NCBI GenBank assembly: GCA_013399895.1
Contig: VXBA01003289.1
Coordinates: 345,167 to 409,166 of the forward strand
Direction of reading: 5' to 3'
From: Serilophus lunatus
Taxonomy: Eukaryota > Chordata > Aves > Passeriformes > Eurylaimidae
DNA length: 64,000 nt
In this document: in pieces, positions 1-11,352 of the stretch
How the letters are laid out: every line of letters begins with the position of its first letter
How positions within the stretch are numbered: the first letter of the stretch is position 1
The notes under the pieces: generated by a model
Databases searched by the model: none
Seen by the model: the letters and a program-made list of their open reading frames with translations, nothing else
What the model was told of the DNA's origin: nothing
Program-made: the position numbers and the translations under genes

Positions 1-3000
1 AAAGATACGTCTTTTTTTTGTGTATGTCTTCTTTAAGCCTTTGTCATAAGCATGACATTCTGTGGAAAGAAACTGACTTCATAAGCACCATGTACAGTCA
101 GGTCTTCAAATATTTCCCTCTCCATTCTTGCAGTGGCTGCTGCTAGCGTTCGCTGCTTACAAGACATATGTAAAGCTATTCAAGAATGCTGTAATTAAAG
201 GATAAACTTGCTTGTGAGACAGCAAAAATAAAAGTTACACTGCCTGACCAAGAGCTGGCATCTCAGAGAGGAAAATTGCAGTGTGACCTCTCAAGCGAAT
301 GGACAATAATTTTGTGTGCTTTTGGGTTTAAAAGAAAATATTTTTTAATTAAGTAAATATATTGTTCCTGATAACAGATGTAAGGATAACAGTGAATATC
401 ATGTTTAAATTCTCTTCCCACTCCTTCTAATTACTGCCACTCCAGAATAGAAAAGTGATACCAAACCTGCAACAGAAATGGCAACTACTCTCTTCAAATG
501 GGAAAGGTTGTTTGAAGTTCAGGCAGTTTATGAAAGAGAAAAACATAACTTTAATTGCTTAAGAGATTTTTAAATAATTTTAAAGTCTTTTCTATTGGAA
601 GTATCCACTAGGTCAAGAGATGTAAAGAGATAATGTGAAGATTGTTATGTGTTTAGATAGCAGACACTCAATTTAATTGGTATGTGATACAGAAGTTTGA
701 AAAATGAATATAAATTAATAAAAGATAATGGAGATTGAGATTATGTAAGATTTCTAAATTCTGAAGCTACTTTTGAATTAGACCAAAAAAACCCTTGTGT
801 TTCACCATAGGCACTATTTAAAAAATAATCTCTTTCCCAATCCAGGCAATATTGATTTAAGAGAGATTTCTGTGATTGTTTATTAAAGAAATGAACTGTC
901 TGATTGTTTTCATTGTACATCAGAGTACACTGAGTAAGAGCTAGAAGAGCAGGAGCATATTAACTTTCTCTTTTTTCAGCCCATGACTTCTTGTCTGTTT
1001 TCATTGTATGTCTCTTCTTGTTATAATTATGAATTTCCAGCACTTGGGTAGGATCAGCTGAGAAGCATGGTTATGGGCAAAACAGCTTTCTGCTCTGCAC
1101 AGGTAACATCTGCTTCTAGCCCTCTTTTCTTAGCAGTTCTCAACAGAGGCAAAAGTGTCATCTCCTTGGCCTTTGAAATTCTAATACACTAGACATGAGT
1201 GAAAAAAATACTCCACATACCTAGGAGATCTTTGTATGCCTTGGCTTCACTGTTGATAGCCACACCAACATGTGCAAATATACATTTCTGCAGTGCTATG
1301 GATAATATTTTGTAGTAGCTTTCCTAGAGTAGACCCTAGTAACCAAGAAAGCCAACAAAGTCAGAAGCTTGTGTGGGATTTCTTGTAAGGAAGGAGCATT
1401 TCCTTTTCCACAATGATGAGTGTTTCGGAGAAGCAAGGAGCATAACATGGTATTTTGTCTGTTGTTTGGTGGCGTGTTTGACCACAGATTGTAAATCATA
1501 GGGTTTAGGTTCCAGTCTGCATTCTGCTTGGAGACTGCATGTCCTCAACAAGGCAGGCATTTTGCAACCAGTGTTGAAAAGGAAGGATTCAGCAGAAGTT
1601 TGTTGGAACTAAGGTGGAAAATGGGCTGACCCAGGCAAAAGGATGAAAACCCAAGATGCCCAAGAGCAAATTAGAGCTGTGGGGGAATGTAGGATTTGTT
1701 CTTTTTTTTATGCCTACCTTCAAAAACATGGGAAACCCAGGGAGAGATGATAATCACTCCTAAAATAGCACTGAAGAAGCCTGGAGTGCTGTAGGGACAA
1801 CAGAAATGGCTGGGAGCTGGGCCTCTAGGTGCTTTGTTGCTTTTGAAGGGGGCTCTCCATGAATGAATCCTCAGCTGGAAAAGGAGATGTGAAAACTAGA
1901 GAGGAGGCCTCGTGCATTCGCATTAGTACCTGGAGGAGAGTATGAGCTGCCTACAGAAGCCAAAACTTGTAAATGCCTGTTAGATAACACAACAAAGAGA
2001 CTGACCCATGGAAACGAGGATTGAAAGACATAGGCAAAGGGAGAGAAAGGTTTGTGGGTAAGAATGAGAGATGTGGCACAGGCTTTCTCCAGGGTAAAGC
2101 CTAAAACCAAATTTAAAGTTTTCAGGCAAGGAGGTATGATATATATGCACGTATTACATCCTGAGAATTGCATGCCCCCAAAATTTCTCTCTTCCCCTGC
2201 TGCAGGAAAATTGCTGCTGGGATAGAGCTTAATAGCAACAAGTCCTCAGTCTTGTGCTATATATAACAGAGTGCACAAACGTCTCCTTCCTACACCTCTG
2301 CCTGCCAGCCAAACACATCATTTCTACCAAAGCAGTGACAATACAGAGGTGGATTAATGCACTGAGTTACAGGCTTCAGCAGTACTCCAGTATGATCTCT
2401 CCTGGCCCCACTGCATCCCCTGCTACCACAGGCCCACAGCATGTTGGGGTGCCCACAGAGCCCATACAGGGCTAGGAGTAAGGTCTGCTGCTGGTGGAAG
2501 CTTCTTGCAACCACCCTGCCTGACATATCTTACCATGAGTTCCCTCCCAGTCTGAATGGTATGAAAGGCAGATATATCCTATGGTCAGAAAATGAAAGTG
2601 GATATTAAGTAAGGCCTGGAGAACAAAACTCCAGTTAATGACTATGCTCTGTGAAAATCTGTAATATCTGTCTCCAGAATATCATGTGAAATTCTGCTCC
2701 TTCCTTCCCCTCAAGAGGATATAGAATTGGAGAGAGAGAGAGCTCAGAGATCTGTGAGAAAGACAATTCCACAAGTTCCACAGGAAGAACAGTTAGATAG
2801 ACAATGAGCCTTTAGGAATTAGAATAGATGAAAACAAAGATCTACACTGTAAGAAAAACAAGAGAAGCACAGGCAAAAAAAATTTGTCTGACTGTAGGTG
2901 AGGCCCTAAATGCACTGATTAGTGTCAATGGGCCAAATGAGCTGGCTCATCATTTAACCTTGTTTTTTCTGCTGATGGACCTTGTGACCAGCTGTCTTTG

Positions 3001-5302
3001 CTCACTATACTTGTCTTCATCTTCAGGCTCATCTTCCTTAATGAATCAGCCCAGCTCTTAATGCTCACTGGATCTGGGAAGTTGGATCAGTATTCCTGGA
3101 GGTATGTTACCACATACTTGTCTGTTTTGTGGGTTCATCCTTGGCTGTGTTACACCTGTGTGCTGTTACTCAGGATGTTGACTGAGATGAATGTTTTGTA
3201 TGGGCATCTTGGCAACATTTTGTCAAGGATTCTTGCATTTTTTAGTTTTTGGATCTTTATCTTATTTAAGAAAGTAAATAGGATACATTTCAATTTCTGT
3301 GTTTTGGCACAGTGTTCTATCTGCTTCTTTGAGGAAGTGACTTCTTTATGTAAGAAAAATTCTTCTGAAGTCTTACGTTATCTTCTAACTTTGGTCTGTT
3401 TTCTCAAGTACACAGTTTTTCAAGGTGTTCATCTCTTCTTCATTTAACCCTTCCAGTAATATTTAAGAAACATCTGACCCCCATAGCCAAACTTAGTGGG
3501 CAAGTAACAATGTCAGAGGCAGGCTCCTGCAAGCTGTTCATGAATTACCGAACCTATCCAAGTGGTAAGTGACAAAAAATGGAAATATGAATTAGTAGTA
3601 TGTTGGGTAAACCTGGGAAAATCACCTGTTTGTTTCTGGTCACCCTTTGGTCTGCTTTTAAGCATGTAGAAGTGCTGTGTACTTCATTGGAGTTGGTAGT
3701 TAATAGAAATGCCTTTTCTATTGCTAATTTAGAATAAATATAAATGAAAGTATTCTAAAAACAGTAAGACAGCAAGTTCTATTGCTTAATGTGAAGCACT
3801 TAGCTGATAGTGAATGCCCACTAATTGTTTTTATTATGTTTTAACTTCTTGCTGTTATGTTTTTGAGATTTTTCCATCAAATTTTATTTCTGTGCACTTT
3901 AATTGCAGCTTCCTGCTGAAATAGGGTTTTTTTTCCTCTCTGAGTATAAAGGCAGGGAGGAAGGTGTTTATCAACTGTACCATTCTTTTTCAATCTAGCA
4001 AAGTGGTACAAATGCTCCTTTTTTCTTATTAAGAAGACAAACATTTCTCAAAAAAACAAGAGCTTTCTTGAATTGGAAGTGTGATGCACAATTATGGAAC
4101 AGTTAGTACATCAAGATGGGTGTTGTGTACTTGGGCGACTGAATCCCACAAGATCTTGACCAGTACCACAAGTAGAAAGAACAGCTACACTAATAATTTG
4201 CTTCAGGCTGATTTGAACTGTGATACTCTACATAAGCTTCTCAGCTGAGTTGTATAACCCCTACGTTTTGTGCTCTAAGCTGCTTTGGATATTGAGCATC
4301 TATTTAGTAGCTTTCTAAAATATTCTATTCTGAAAGGTCTTAGAAGATTTTGAGTGTTTGCTTTGCCTTCTTTGAACCTACAGACGGCATTTTAAAGTAG
4401 GAGAGTGAAAATATAATGTGGTTTTTCAACTCCCTGATTTAACCCAAATGAAGTAAGAAGTTTGCCTTATCAAAGGATGTAGAGTTAGACATTCCCAGAA
4501 GAGTGTGTGTTTTCTTGTTCTTGGGGTTTTACAAGTTGAATTCTTGAGAGGGGGAGCACTACAATCAAGTTCCTTTCCAAAGAGACCAAATGGTGTTGTA
4601 TCTTCTGCATTTTCCTTAAGATTTTAAAGCACCAGCTGCTGTCTTTGTTTTTTTGCCACTTGCGCTAATGATAAGTAGTTTAACTAAAGAGATGAATAAT
4701 TCACACTGTTTTTCAGAAGGCCTATAGTTATGAATTTCTGGATTTATTAATTTCCTAGTTGCTTCTACTACAAATACTAATTTAAAAGAACTACAATTAA
4801 ATTGGGACACTGGGCTAGCCTGATGTCTTTGGAATTCTGTTGAGAAACCTGTCATCCATAAGAAAAAACTTGGGAAACTACTATTGTAAAAGATAATTCA
4901 GTGCAAGATTTTCTCAACATTGTAGTACAGTGAAAGGAATACAAGTAAGAATTAATCTCAAAGAGTACTCTGGAGTGGCTTGAGTACTTCCAAAAAAATC
5001 CCTTTTTCCATTTCAAATCAGCTTCCACTTCATATGAGTAGCAGGCAACAGTGCCTCCTGCATTGATGTCAGTTTCTGAGGAGAAATCAAAACACTAAGT
5101 GTTCCCAGATCATCTTTTCTCCAAGACCAAGCACTTCTTGTGCTGTAGCACCTTGTTCTCCAAGGAGACCAGTGTAGTTATACCAGGTAAAAAACTTCAC
5201 TAATTTAGTTCTTTTTTCTCAGAACTGTTAACTGCTGCTCAGGGTTTTCTAGGGATGCATGGCTCTCTCCTTGTTAGAAAGGGAATAGCATAGATTTCAA
5301 AT
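1..5302. other. Unique AT-rich sequence, no gene recognised
   Basis: I see no exon, RNA gene or recognisable repeat here. A short (GA)n run lies near 2730-2742. The longest open frame (plus, 2998-3447, 149 codons) lies in a T-rich stretch, so its hydrophobic composition follows from base content. It resembles no family I know. The segment 5142-5201 resembles the flank of the CR1 at 6412-6461 (see findings). Confidence 0.5.
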
Positions 5303-5418
5303 CTTATTTTACTCATGAGTGCATTCAGGCATAGAAAGACATGAGTGAGTGGCCTGAGGTAATACATGAAGTCCAACGGTCATGAACAGTTTGGTTCTAC
5401 ATCTTCTGTCCCAAGATG
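5303..5418 (-). repeat. MIR-type SINE remnant
   Basis: The plus strand reads like the reverse complement of the conserved MIR core and 3' part. It has a TTTTAC...ATGAG block, then a block like GGCATAGAAAG, then a degraded version of the 'acttgcccaaggtca' stretch, and finally the 'tctgactccca'-like block near 5400. Order and spacing fit, but divergence is high, as expected for a family that stopped moving before modern birds arose. The call rests on remembered consensus similarity, not on an alignment. Confidence 0.5.
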
Positions 5419-5674
5419 AATAGTTTGCTCTTCTTTCTCCATGGAAATAAGAAACAGAACACCTAGATCACTGAGCAAAAGGAGAGAGTCCAGGAATCTT
5501 CCCCTGCTGGTTTTCCTTGTTTCTTAAGTGCAAAAGTGGATTGTGTGGTTGCGTTTTCTTTCTTCTCTGTAATGTAACATTGGTGGTCTAATTGTTCAAA
5601 TGCTTACTGACCTGAGTAGACCATATCACTCAAATCACATCATTCAAATACTGTCTGTAGGGAGGTTTGTGTTT

Positions 5675-6424
5675 CACAGAATCATAGAATGGTCTTGGTT
5701 GAAAGGAGCCTTAAAGATCTTCTAGTTCCAACACCAATGCCATGGACAGGAACACCTTCCACTTAGACTAGGTTGCTCAGAGCTCCTATCAACCTGGCCT
5801 GGAACATCTCTAGGGATAGGGCATCCACTACTTTCTGGGAAATCTGTTTCAGGGCTTCATGACCCTCACAGTAAAGAATTTCTTCCTAATAGCTAATCTA
5901 AAGCTATTCTCTTTCAGTTTGAAGCTATTCTTCCTTGTCTTTTCACTACATGATCTTGTAAATAGTTTCTCTCCATCTTTCCAGTACCTGGAGAAAGCCT
6001 ACAATAAGGCCGTAATTAGGTCACTCCAAAGCCTTCTCATTTTCAAGGCTGAACAATCTCATTTGTCTCAGCCTTTCCTGATAGGTGTTCCACCCTTCTA
6101 ATTAACTTGATGGCCTTCCTCTGGACTGGCTGTAACAGGTCAATGTGCTTCCTGTGCTGGGGTCCACAGAGCTGGATGCAACATTCCAGGTGGGGTCTCA
6201 CCAGAGTGGAGGAACAGAATCACCTCCTTCAACCTGCTGGCCATGCCGTTTTTGATGCAGCCCAGGATGATTACTTTCTAGGTTGCAAGCGCACACTGTT
6301 AGCGCATGTCCAGTCCTTCATCTACCAGAATCCTCAATTTCTCTGCAGGGCTGCTCTTGATTTGTTTGTCCCCCAGCCTGTGTTGATAGTGGGAGTTGCC
6401 ACAACCCATGTGCAGCACCTTGTT
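5675..6424 (-). mobile_element. CR1 LINE, 5'-truncated
   Basis: The plus strand starts with CACAGAATCATAGAAT (5675-5690). Read on the minus strand this is two copies of the ATTCTRTG octamer that ends CR1 elements, so the 3' end of the element is at the left. The following sequence matches the reverse complement of the avian CR1 3' region block by block: the 'ttccaacaccaatgccatgg' type segment, the 'gaacaatctcatttgtctcagcctttcct' type segment around 6050-6080, the 'ggaggaacagaatcacctcc' type segment near 6210 and the 'atgatgcagcccaggatg' type segment near 6255. Similarity fades after about 6424. Truncation of the 5' end is usual for CR1. Only the distal part of the reverse-transcriptase frame can be present, and no intact frame is seen on the minus strand. 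No target duplication is visible, which is normal for this family. Confidence 0.93.
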
Positions 6425-7219
6425 GAGACCAGTGTCATTATACTAGGTAAAGAGCTTCACTGGGTGGGCCTTCAGCATTTGAAATTGGACTCCTGTTGAA
6501 CCAGACAAGCAAAACCACCATGAATAACTAGACAGTTGGAATGCTTGTAGCCATTTGAAAAACAAGGCTTTTGAAGGGGGGTGTAAGAGAGAAACCCCAC
6601 TTACCTGAGTTAAAATTCAATTTTTCCTCAAATTTTTCCTGTTTCCCTGAAGTGGGGAGAGGAGGGGAAGCTGAGATGAATGCAGCCCTATCCCGGTCAG
6701 GGCAGGGGGTGGCCCCAGCCAGGACCGGGGGGCAGGGAGGGACCCTTGTTTCAACGGCTCTCCCAGGGTTTGGGGAAGGAAGCTGGGATCGGGGGACAGG
6801 ATGGAGCCCCCGAGGACGAGGCTGGGCGGCAACAGCTCCTCGTTTCCCGGGGGTCGCCCTCCCACCACCCCCCGGCCAGGGCCGGGCAGCGGCTTATTGC
6901 CCCGGGCTCCTGGGAGCCAGGGGCTGATTGCTGGCTGTCGCCGCACATGGCCACGGGGACCGTCCCTTCCCGCACGGGCACGGCGGCTTCCCGGGGCGAG
7001 TGGCAGCCTGGGGGCACAGCCCACGGGGAAGCCCCGGTGTCCCTCCAGGGCGACAGCTTCTCATCCCCACCCTGGGGAGCGCGGGCGGTGGCCCGCAGCC
7101 CCGGGCCAGCTGTGGCCGGGAATATTAGCACCACGGCTGCCGACGGACAGCGATAGAGAGCTAGCCCTGGCACCATCTTGGCGCTGTGGCATCTCTGAGG
7201 TGCTGCAGCCATGAGAACA

Positions 7220-7229
7220 AAGATGGCGC
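7220..7229 (+). promoter_or_regulatory. YY1-type motif in LTR-A
   Basis: The motif AAGATGGCGC fits the known YY1 core AAGATGGCG. The same ten bases occur at the homologous place in LTR-B (26281-26290, minus strand), although nearby CCAAT and TATA-like positions have changed in LTR-A. Binding is inferred. Confidence 0.5.
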
Positions 7230-7800
7230 TTAACAACTGAAGTCATGAGTTCTTCGATGAGAAAACACCAGAAACTGAGGTGGGGCCCGACTGGCTGGAC
7301 GAATGGGAAGCCAGCTTGGCCAGGAAGAAGGCGACGATATTCACGCAAGACAAGAAGGCTTCAAAGTTGAAGCACGGCCCCACCCCACTCTCTTTTTCGG
7401 CCGCCGCTGCTGGGAGAAAGATCACAGCCCCGGTGTCCAGCGCCTGCAGGCCCCCGGTGGGATTCCACCCATTCCTCTCAACCCGGGAGCCATTTCCAGC
7501 TTGCTAGCAAGTATCCCTTTGGAAAAAGGGAGGGAGGGAGCTGGTTTTCACCTGTGTTTGTGTTTTTCAGAGACTTTGGAGGGCCCGAAGTCCTTCGGAG
7601 AGAGGGAAAAGAAGGAGAGACACCTTTTCCTACCCTTCCTCCCTGTTTCAACTAGCCATCTGGCTGAAAGGAACAGTTCCCTTCCTTTTTTTGTTTTTTT
7701 CCCTTTTTGTGTGTTTGCCGTCCTGGCGTGTTGGGGGTCCCTCAACGTAATCCTGGGGTCTCCTGTGGGTTACCCTACCTCTCTAATTTAATTCCCCTGG

Positions 7801-7806
7801 AATAAA
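7801..7806 (+). terminator. LTR-A polyadenylation signal
   Basis: AATAAA is followed within about 60 bases by the T-rich and GT-containing 3' part of the LTR. It aligns with AATAAA in LTR-B (25728-25733 on the minus strand). This places the R region of the LTR and confirms the plus orientation. Confidence 0.6.
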
Positions 7807-7888
7807 TTGTTCTCCTGCTGACCATTCTATTAATTTTTCCATCACCTTTATTGAATCTGCCCCCTGAATGCTAAACAATGCTGTTAGC

Positions 7889-10772
7889 TGTTTATTGGCT
7901 CAAAATACGCTTCTTGTCCTCTCTTTTCATTCAGGTCAAACCAGTTTTAAATATATAATTTCTAAAAGAGCCTTTGAAAACTTATGTGGGCCTTAAGATG
8001 ACAAACTGGGCAGGAATTGTGGGCTAATGGGATCTATGTTTTACTGATGAAACAGAAGTATAATACCAGAGTAGAAAAGGAAGAGGAACACTTCAAGGAA
8101 ATCTAACAGCAAAAGGCTCACCAGCACTGGTTTCTCCATCTTCCTTTGGAGAGTATTTTGATAATCATATTTCAATTTCACTGCTAAATGAAGCGTTTGG
8201 GGAAAATCGAGTCAGCCACAAATCATGAATCAGTTTAAAAATATACATACTTGCCACTTTTTCTTTGATTTCTGTTTTCAGACTATAAAATTCATTTGGT
8301 GTCTTTGTTGCAAATAAGGACAAAAAAAATCAATTAAAAAACAGAAAGCTGATATTTTCATAGCAAGAGTTGCAATTTTAAGAAACTGTGAATATGAAAG
8401 ACTGAAAAATGTGAATCTGAGAACATAGATATCAATTGACCACTGAAGTTCATATCTACTGATTCAAGTCTAGAATGAGACTGTGTAGGTGATTTGGCAT
8501 TGACATAAACCACAACTCAGGGCAGGACTAGACTTTACATTTCTCTGGCATTTCACAGGCATCGAAGTCTAGGAAAGTTCTTAAATCTAGGCTGAAAGAA
8601 ATGAGGGTATTTTTTTTTTGGCTGCCTTTGAAATACATATGTAGGAGTTGCACTTGGTAGGCTTTTTAAATAGATCTTAAATCTACTTAAATGCAAGCTG
8701 AAAGGAGGTTTAGAAGCTATTTTTATAATAAGATTTTTTATTAACGTCTTATGAGTTGTTTGCCATCTAGTCACATACAGCTCTTAGGCTTTGAGGCTGC
8801 TGGCACTCTTCACACATCTACCTCTGCTGGGTCATGAGACGCTGTTTTCTAGATGGAAAGTCAAGCTTTAAGAAGGGATATCAAATGCCTCTGGTGCTTA
8901 ATGTACCTAAATGCTTCTGCTGCTTTTCTTTTAGTTGCTCATCCAGATGCTTCCAAAGTTTATATAATATTCCAAGGGCTTGGCCTTCATTCTTAAAGAC
9001 TGCTGTCCATCATTTATGTCTATTATACTTGCAGTTGAAAACTACTCTAAAATTCATGTGCATAGATAATTTATAATTATCTCCATTTTCAGAATTAAAT
9101 TAATAATTCTTAAATCTTGACAGTATTTGTGGATGTTTCATTTGGAAATACTTTGATCTTCTATTTTATTTAAATAGGCAGTAATCCCCACTGTTTTCCT
9201 GAGCCCTTTGATATCTGGCTAAACTTTCTGGAGTTTTTCAAACAAAACTCACACTTTTCATCTCTAAAATGCAGCAAGCTACACATGTATTTCTTCTTTC
9301 TGACACTTTTTCCCATGACCATCCTGGCCTCATGCCCCAACGTAAACAGGGATATGGTCTGTACATTTGTTCTACATCAGCTGTTATGAAAACTGGAAGG
9401 CTTTGGTCGATATTTTATAAGGTCTTTTTTAGTCCATTTGATGAATCCTAATATGCTTTTTCAGAGAAGAAATAAAACCCAGAGGACATCAACCTTGATC
9501 TTTAATTCATATTTCTTTAAAAGGGAAAAGGAACATCTTTCCTCCTTTTGAGCCTTTGCTAGCCTGGTGGGCTGGATGGTGAGTTAAAGCGACAGACTGA
9601 ATTTTACTGCCTGTGCGAGGTAGGCAAATTTCCACCTTCTGTTTGCATGTTGGCCATGAAGATGAACAGTAGGAGACTGTTCATCTTTGATGTACAGCTT
9701 GATAATTATGCGCAATATTGTTTTCCTTTGGCCAGGGATTAAGGACTAGTCTCAGGAATGCTCCTGGCTGGGAAGGAACATGTTAGACTGGCAAAGAGGC
9801 AGTTTTTTGTGAAGTTTCTTATTGGCCTTTCTGTTCTGATGGCAGAAGCAAGTATATTTTCTGTGTATTGAGAGCATATGAGCAGTGCACAAAATTCAAG
9901 GAAGAAAGGCTTGAGAAGACTTCGTAACAAGCAGTAGTAAGGTGGAACTGTTCCCTAGGGCTTCCAATATAATTTTATTGCTTTTTTACACTGTAGGCAA
10001 ATGACATGAATTGCAGGAAGTGAGTCACAAAATACTGGAATGTATTTTAAAGCCCTGCAATGGGAGCTGTCATGCTTGGCACAGGAAAGGTGGTGCTACA
10101 AGAAGTTCATGTCATGATGATTTGGGAGCTACTAAAAAATCAAAATGCACCACACCAGAGGAATCCAGTAGGATACAAGTGTATCACTGAGCCTGGAATT
10201 TTACAACTTGGGGCTTACTTTACATCCTAATTGGTTGGCATTCCCTGGATATTCACAGCCACAACTCTCTCTAAAACCTGCTTTTCACCCTTCTCCTCTG
10301 CCCCTCCTTATGGAAGGGTAGGGAAATGCAAATGAAAAGTCATGACTAATCTCTTGGATATGACACCCACCAAGAAGGAAGTTTAGATTTCCATCCCTAG
10401 TTATTTGGCATTAAAATATTCATCTACCAAAGCACAGTCCTGACTGAGGTTACAACACAGATCTTCTCAAGCCAAGTGCCTTCAGTGTACTGTTGCTGAC
10501 TCTTGTGTCCCAGTGACTGTGGTCTCCACCACACAACAGCACAGCTTCCTTATAAGGAGCAGGGGGATGCTTCCTACCCAATACTGTGAAGTTAAAGCTT
10601 GGGCAAAGTGACTGAAAGTGCTGTCGGCAAAAAAATCCCCCAAAAATCAAAGGGATGTTTCTGTATTGTTTTCAGAGTGAGTGCTGTAGCCATCTGGGTA
10701 TTTCACAAAAGGCCTTCCTGCTGCTGAAGTACACTTGAGGCTTTCCTTATGAGACCTCGGATTTTTTTCGAT
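7889..10772. other. Unique AT-rich sequence, no gene recognised
   Basis: No repeat, exon or RNA gene is recognised. A-rich and T-rich tracts are short. Open frames are under about 80 codons and unrelated to anything I know. Confidence 0.5.
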
Positions 10773-10777
10773 GGCTG
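10773..10777. repeat. 5-bp target site duplication, left (LTR-D1)
   Basis: GGCTG directly precedes the TGTCCTGG end of LTR-D1. The identical GGCTG directly follows its ACA end at 11348-11352. A 5-bp duplication is typical of ERVL-like and some other avian retroviral integrations. Confidence 0.85.
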
Positions 10778-10960
10778 TGTCCTGGTTTGATGGACAAAAT
10801 TATTGATTAATAATTCGTGGATACAGAGGTAGTAAAGAAAATAAGAATTTATTATGAGGAAAGAAAAAAAATTAACTTAAAAATATTAAAATACTGAAAC
10901 CCCCCCCTGAAGAAAGCCCAATAACCACCTCCTAAAAACCCCAAAATACCATCCACCAAC

Positions 10961-10975
10961 ACCCCCACCCCCACC
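10961..10975. repeat. C-rich arm of inverted repeat around gap
   Basis: ACCCCCACCCCCACC is the exact reverse complement of 11243-11257 on the far side of the gap. The two arms could pair as a GC-rich hairpin. Confidence 0.8.
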
Positions 10976-10998
10976 GGTTCCACAAGTGAACAAACAAC

Positions 10999-11191
10999 NN
11001 NNNNNNNNNNNNNNNNNNNNNNNNNNNNNNNNNNNNNNNNNNNNNNNNNNNNNNNNNNNNNNNNNNNNNNNNNNNNNNNNNNNNNNNNNNNNNNNNNNNN
11101 NNNNNNNNNNNNNNNNNNNNNNNNNNNNNNNNNNNNNNNNNNNNNNNNNNNNNNNNNNNNNNNNNNNNNNNNNNNNNNNNNNNNNNNNNNN
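10999..11191. other. Assembly gap (193 N) inside LTR-D1
   Basis: This is a run of N. Its left side is C-rich and its right side has a G-rich tract within 40 bases. Open frames that span it are artefacts of reading N as sense codons. Confidence 0.99.
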
Positions 11192-11231
11192 CCTCCCCAA
11201 GAGAAAACAAAAGAAAACATGTGAGCCAAAA

Positions 11232-11267
11232 GGGAGTGGGGGGGTGGGGGTGGGGGTGGGGAAGGGG
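11232..11267 (+). other. G-quadruplex-prone tract
   Basis: At least five runs of four or more G are separated by single T or AA (GGGGGGG T GGGGG T GGGGG T GGGG AA GGGG). This satisfies the usual G4 rule of four G-runs with short loops. It lies in the 5' part of LTR-D1 (element strand minus), so element transcripts would carry the C-rich version. Confidence 0.75.
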
Positions 11268-11347
11268 CAAGGAAAAAAAAGACATCTTTTTATTTAAACC
11301 TGAGTCCAAACAGGGAAAGTTTTCTCAGCCTCAGCTAACCCAGGACA

Positions 11348-11352
11348 GGCTG
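11348..11352. repeat. 5-bp target site duplication, right (LTR-D1)
   Basis: GGCTG matches 10773-10777 exactly and fixes the right boundary of the element. Confidence 0.85.

Larger units (their letters stand above)
6566..7888 (+). mobile_element. Long ERV LTR, decayed solo copy (LTR-A)
   Basis: This GC-rich block aligns along its length with the reverse complement of LTR-B at 25640-26971, so the two are members of one LTR family in opposite orientation. Shared landmarks, in order, are a CACTTACCTGAG-like start (6599-6609), a YY1-type site (7220-7229), a CCAAT-box position changed to CGAAT (7300-7304), a TATA-like position changed to CTTCAAAGTT (7359-7368), a U5-like block around 7555-7680 and an AATAAA signal (7801-7806). 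About the first 80 bases of LTR-B have no clear match here, and the 3' end is degraded (similarity lost near 7888). No clean target duplication is visible. I see no internal retroviral region next to it, so it is probably a solo LTR. The several overlapping long open frames at 6570-7790 result from its high GC content and are not genes. Confidence 0.85.
10778..11347 (-). mobile_element. Solo ERV LTR with assembly gap (LTR-D1)
   Basis: The element starts TGTCCTGGTTTGATGG (10778) and ends CTAACCCAGGACA (11347). The ends form an imperfect inverted repeat (TGTCCTGG at both termini) with canonical TG...CA, and GGCTG repeats flank both sides. An AATAAA signal on the minus strand (TTTATT at 10848-10853), near the left end, puts the 3' end of the LTR at the left, so it reads on the minus strand. 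The total of 570 bp includes 193 N (10999-11191), so the true length depends on the gap estimate. No internal retroviral sequence is visible, so it is best read as a solo LTR left by recombination between two LTRs. The first 113 or so bases are almost identical to 23994-24109, which suggests recent activity of this family. Confidence 0.88.

Noticed and set aside
2998..3447. 149-codon hydrophobic frame resembling a membrane protein
   Set aside because: The DNA is T-rich, which gives Phe, Leu, Ile and Val codons by composition alone. No splice or promoter context.
6107..6499. 130-codon plus-strand frame
   Set aside because: It lies within the CR1 copy but on the strand opposite to CR1 coding sense.
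6571..7791. Several long overlapping open frames on both strands
   Set aside because: They lie in the GC-rich body of LTR-A, where stop codons are rare, and overlap one another in most frames. None has a recognisable domain.
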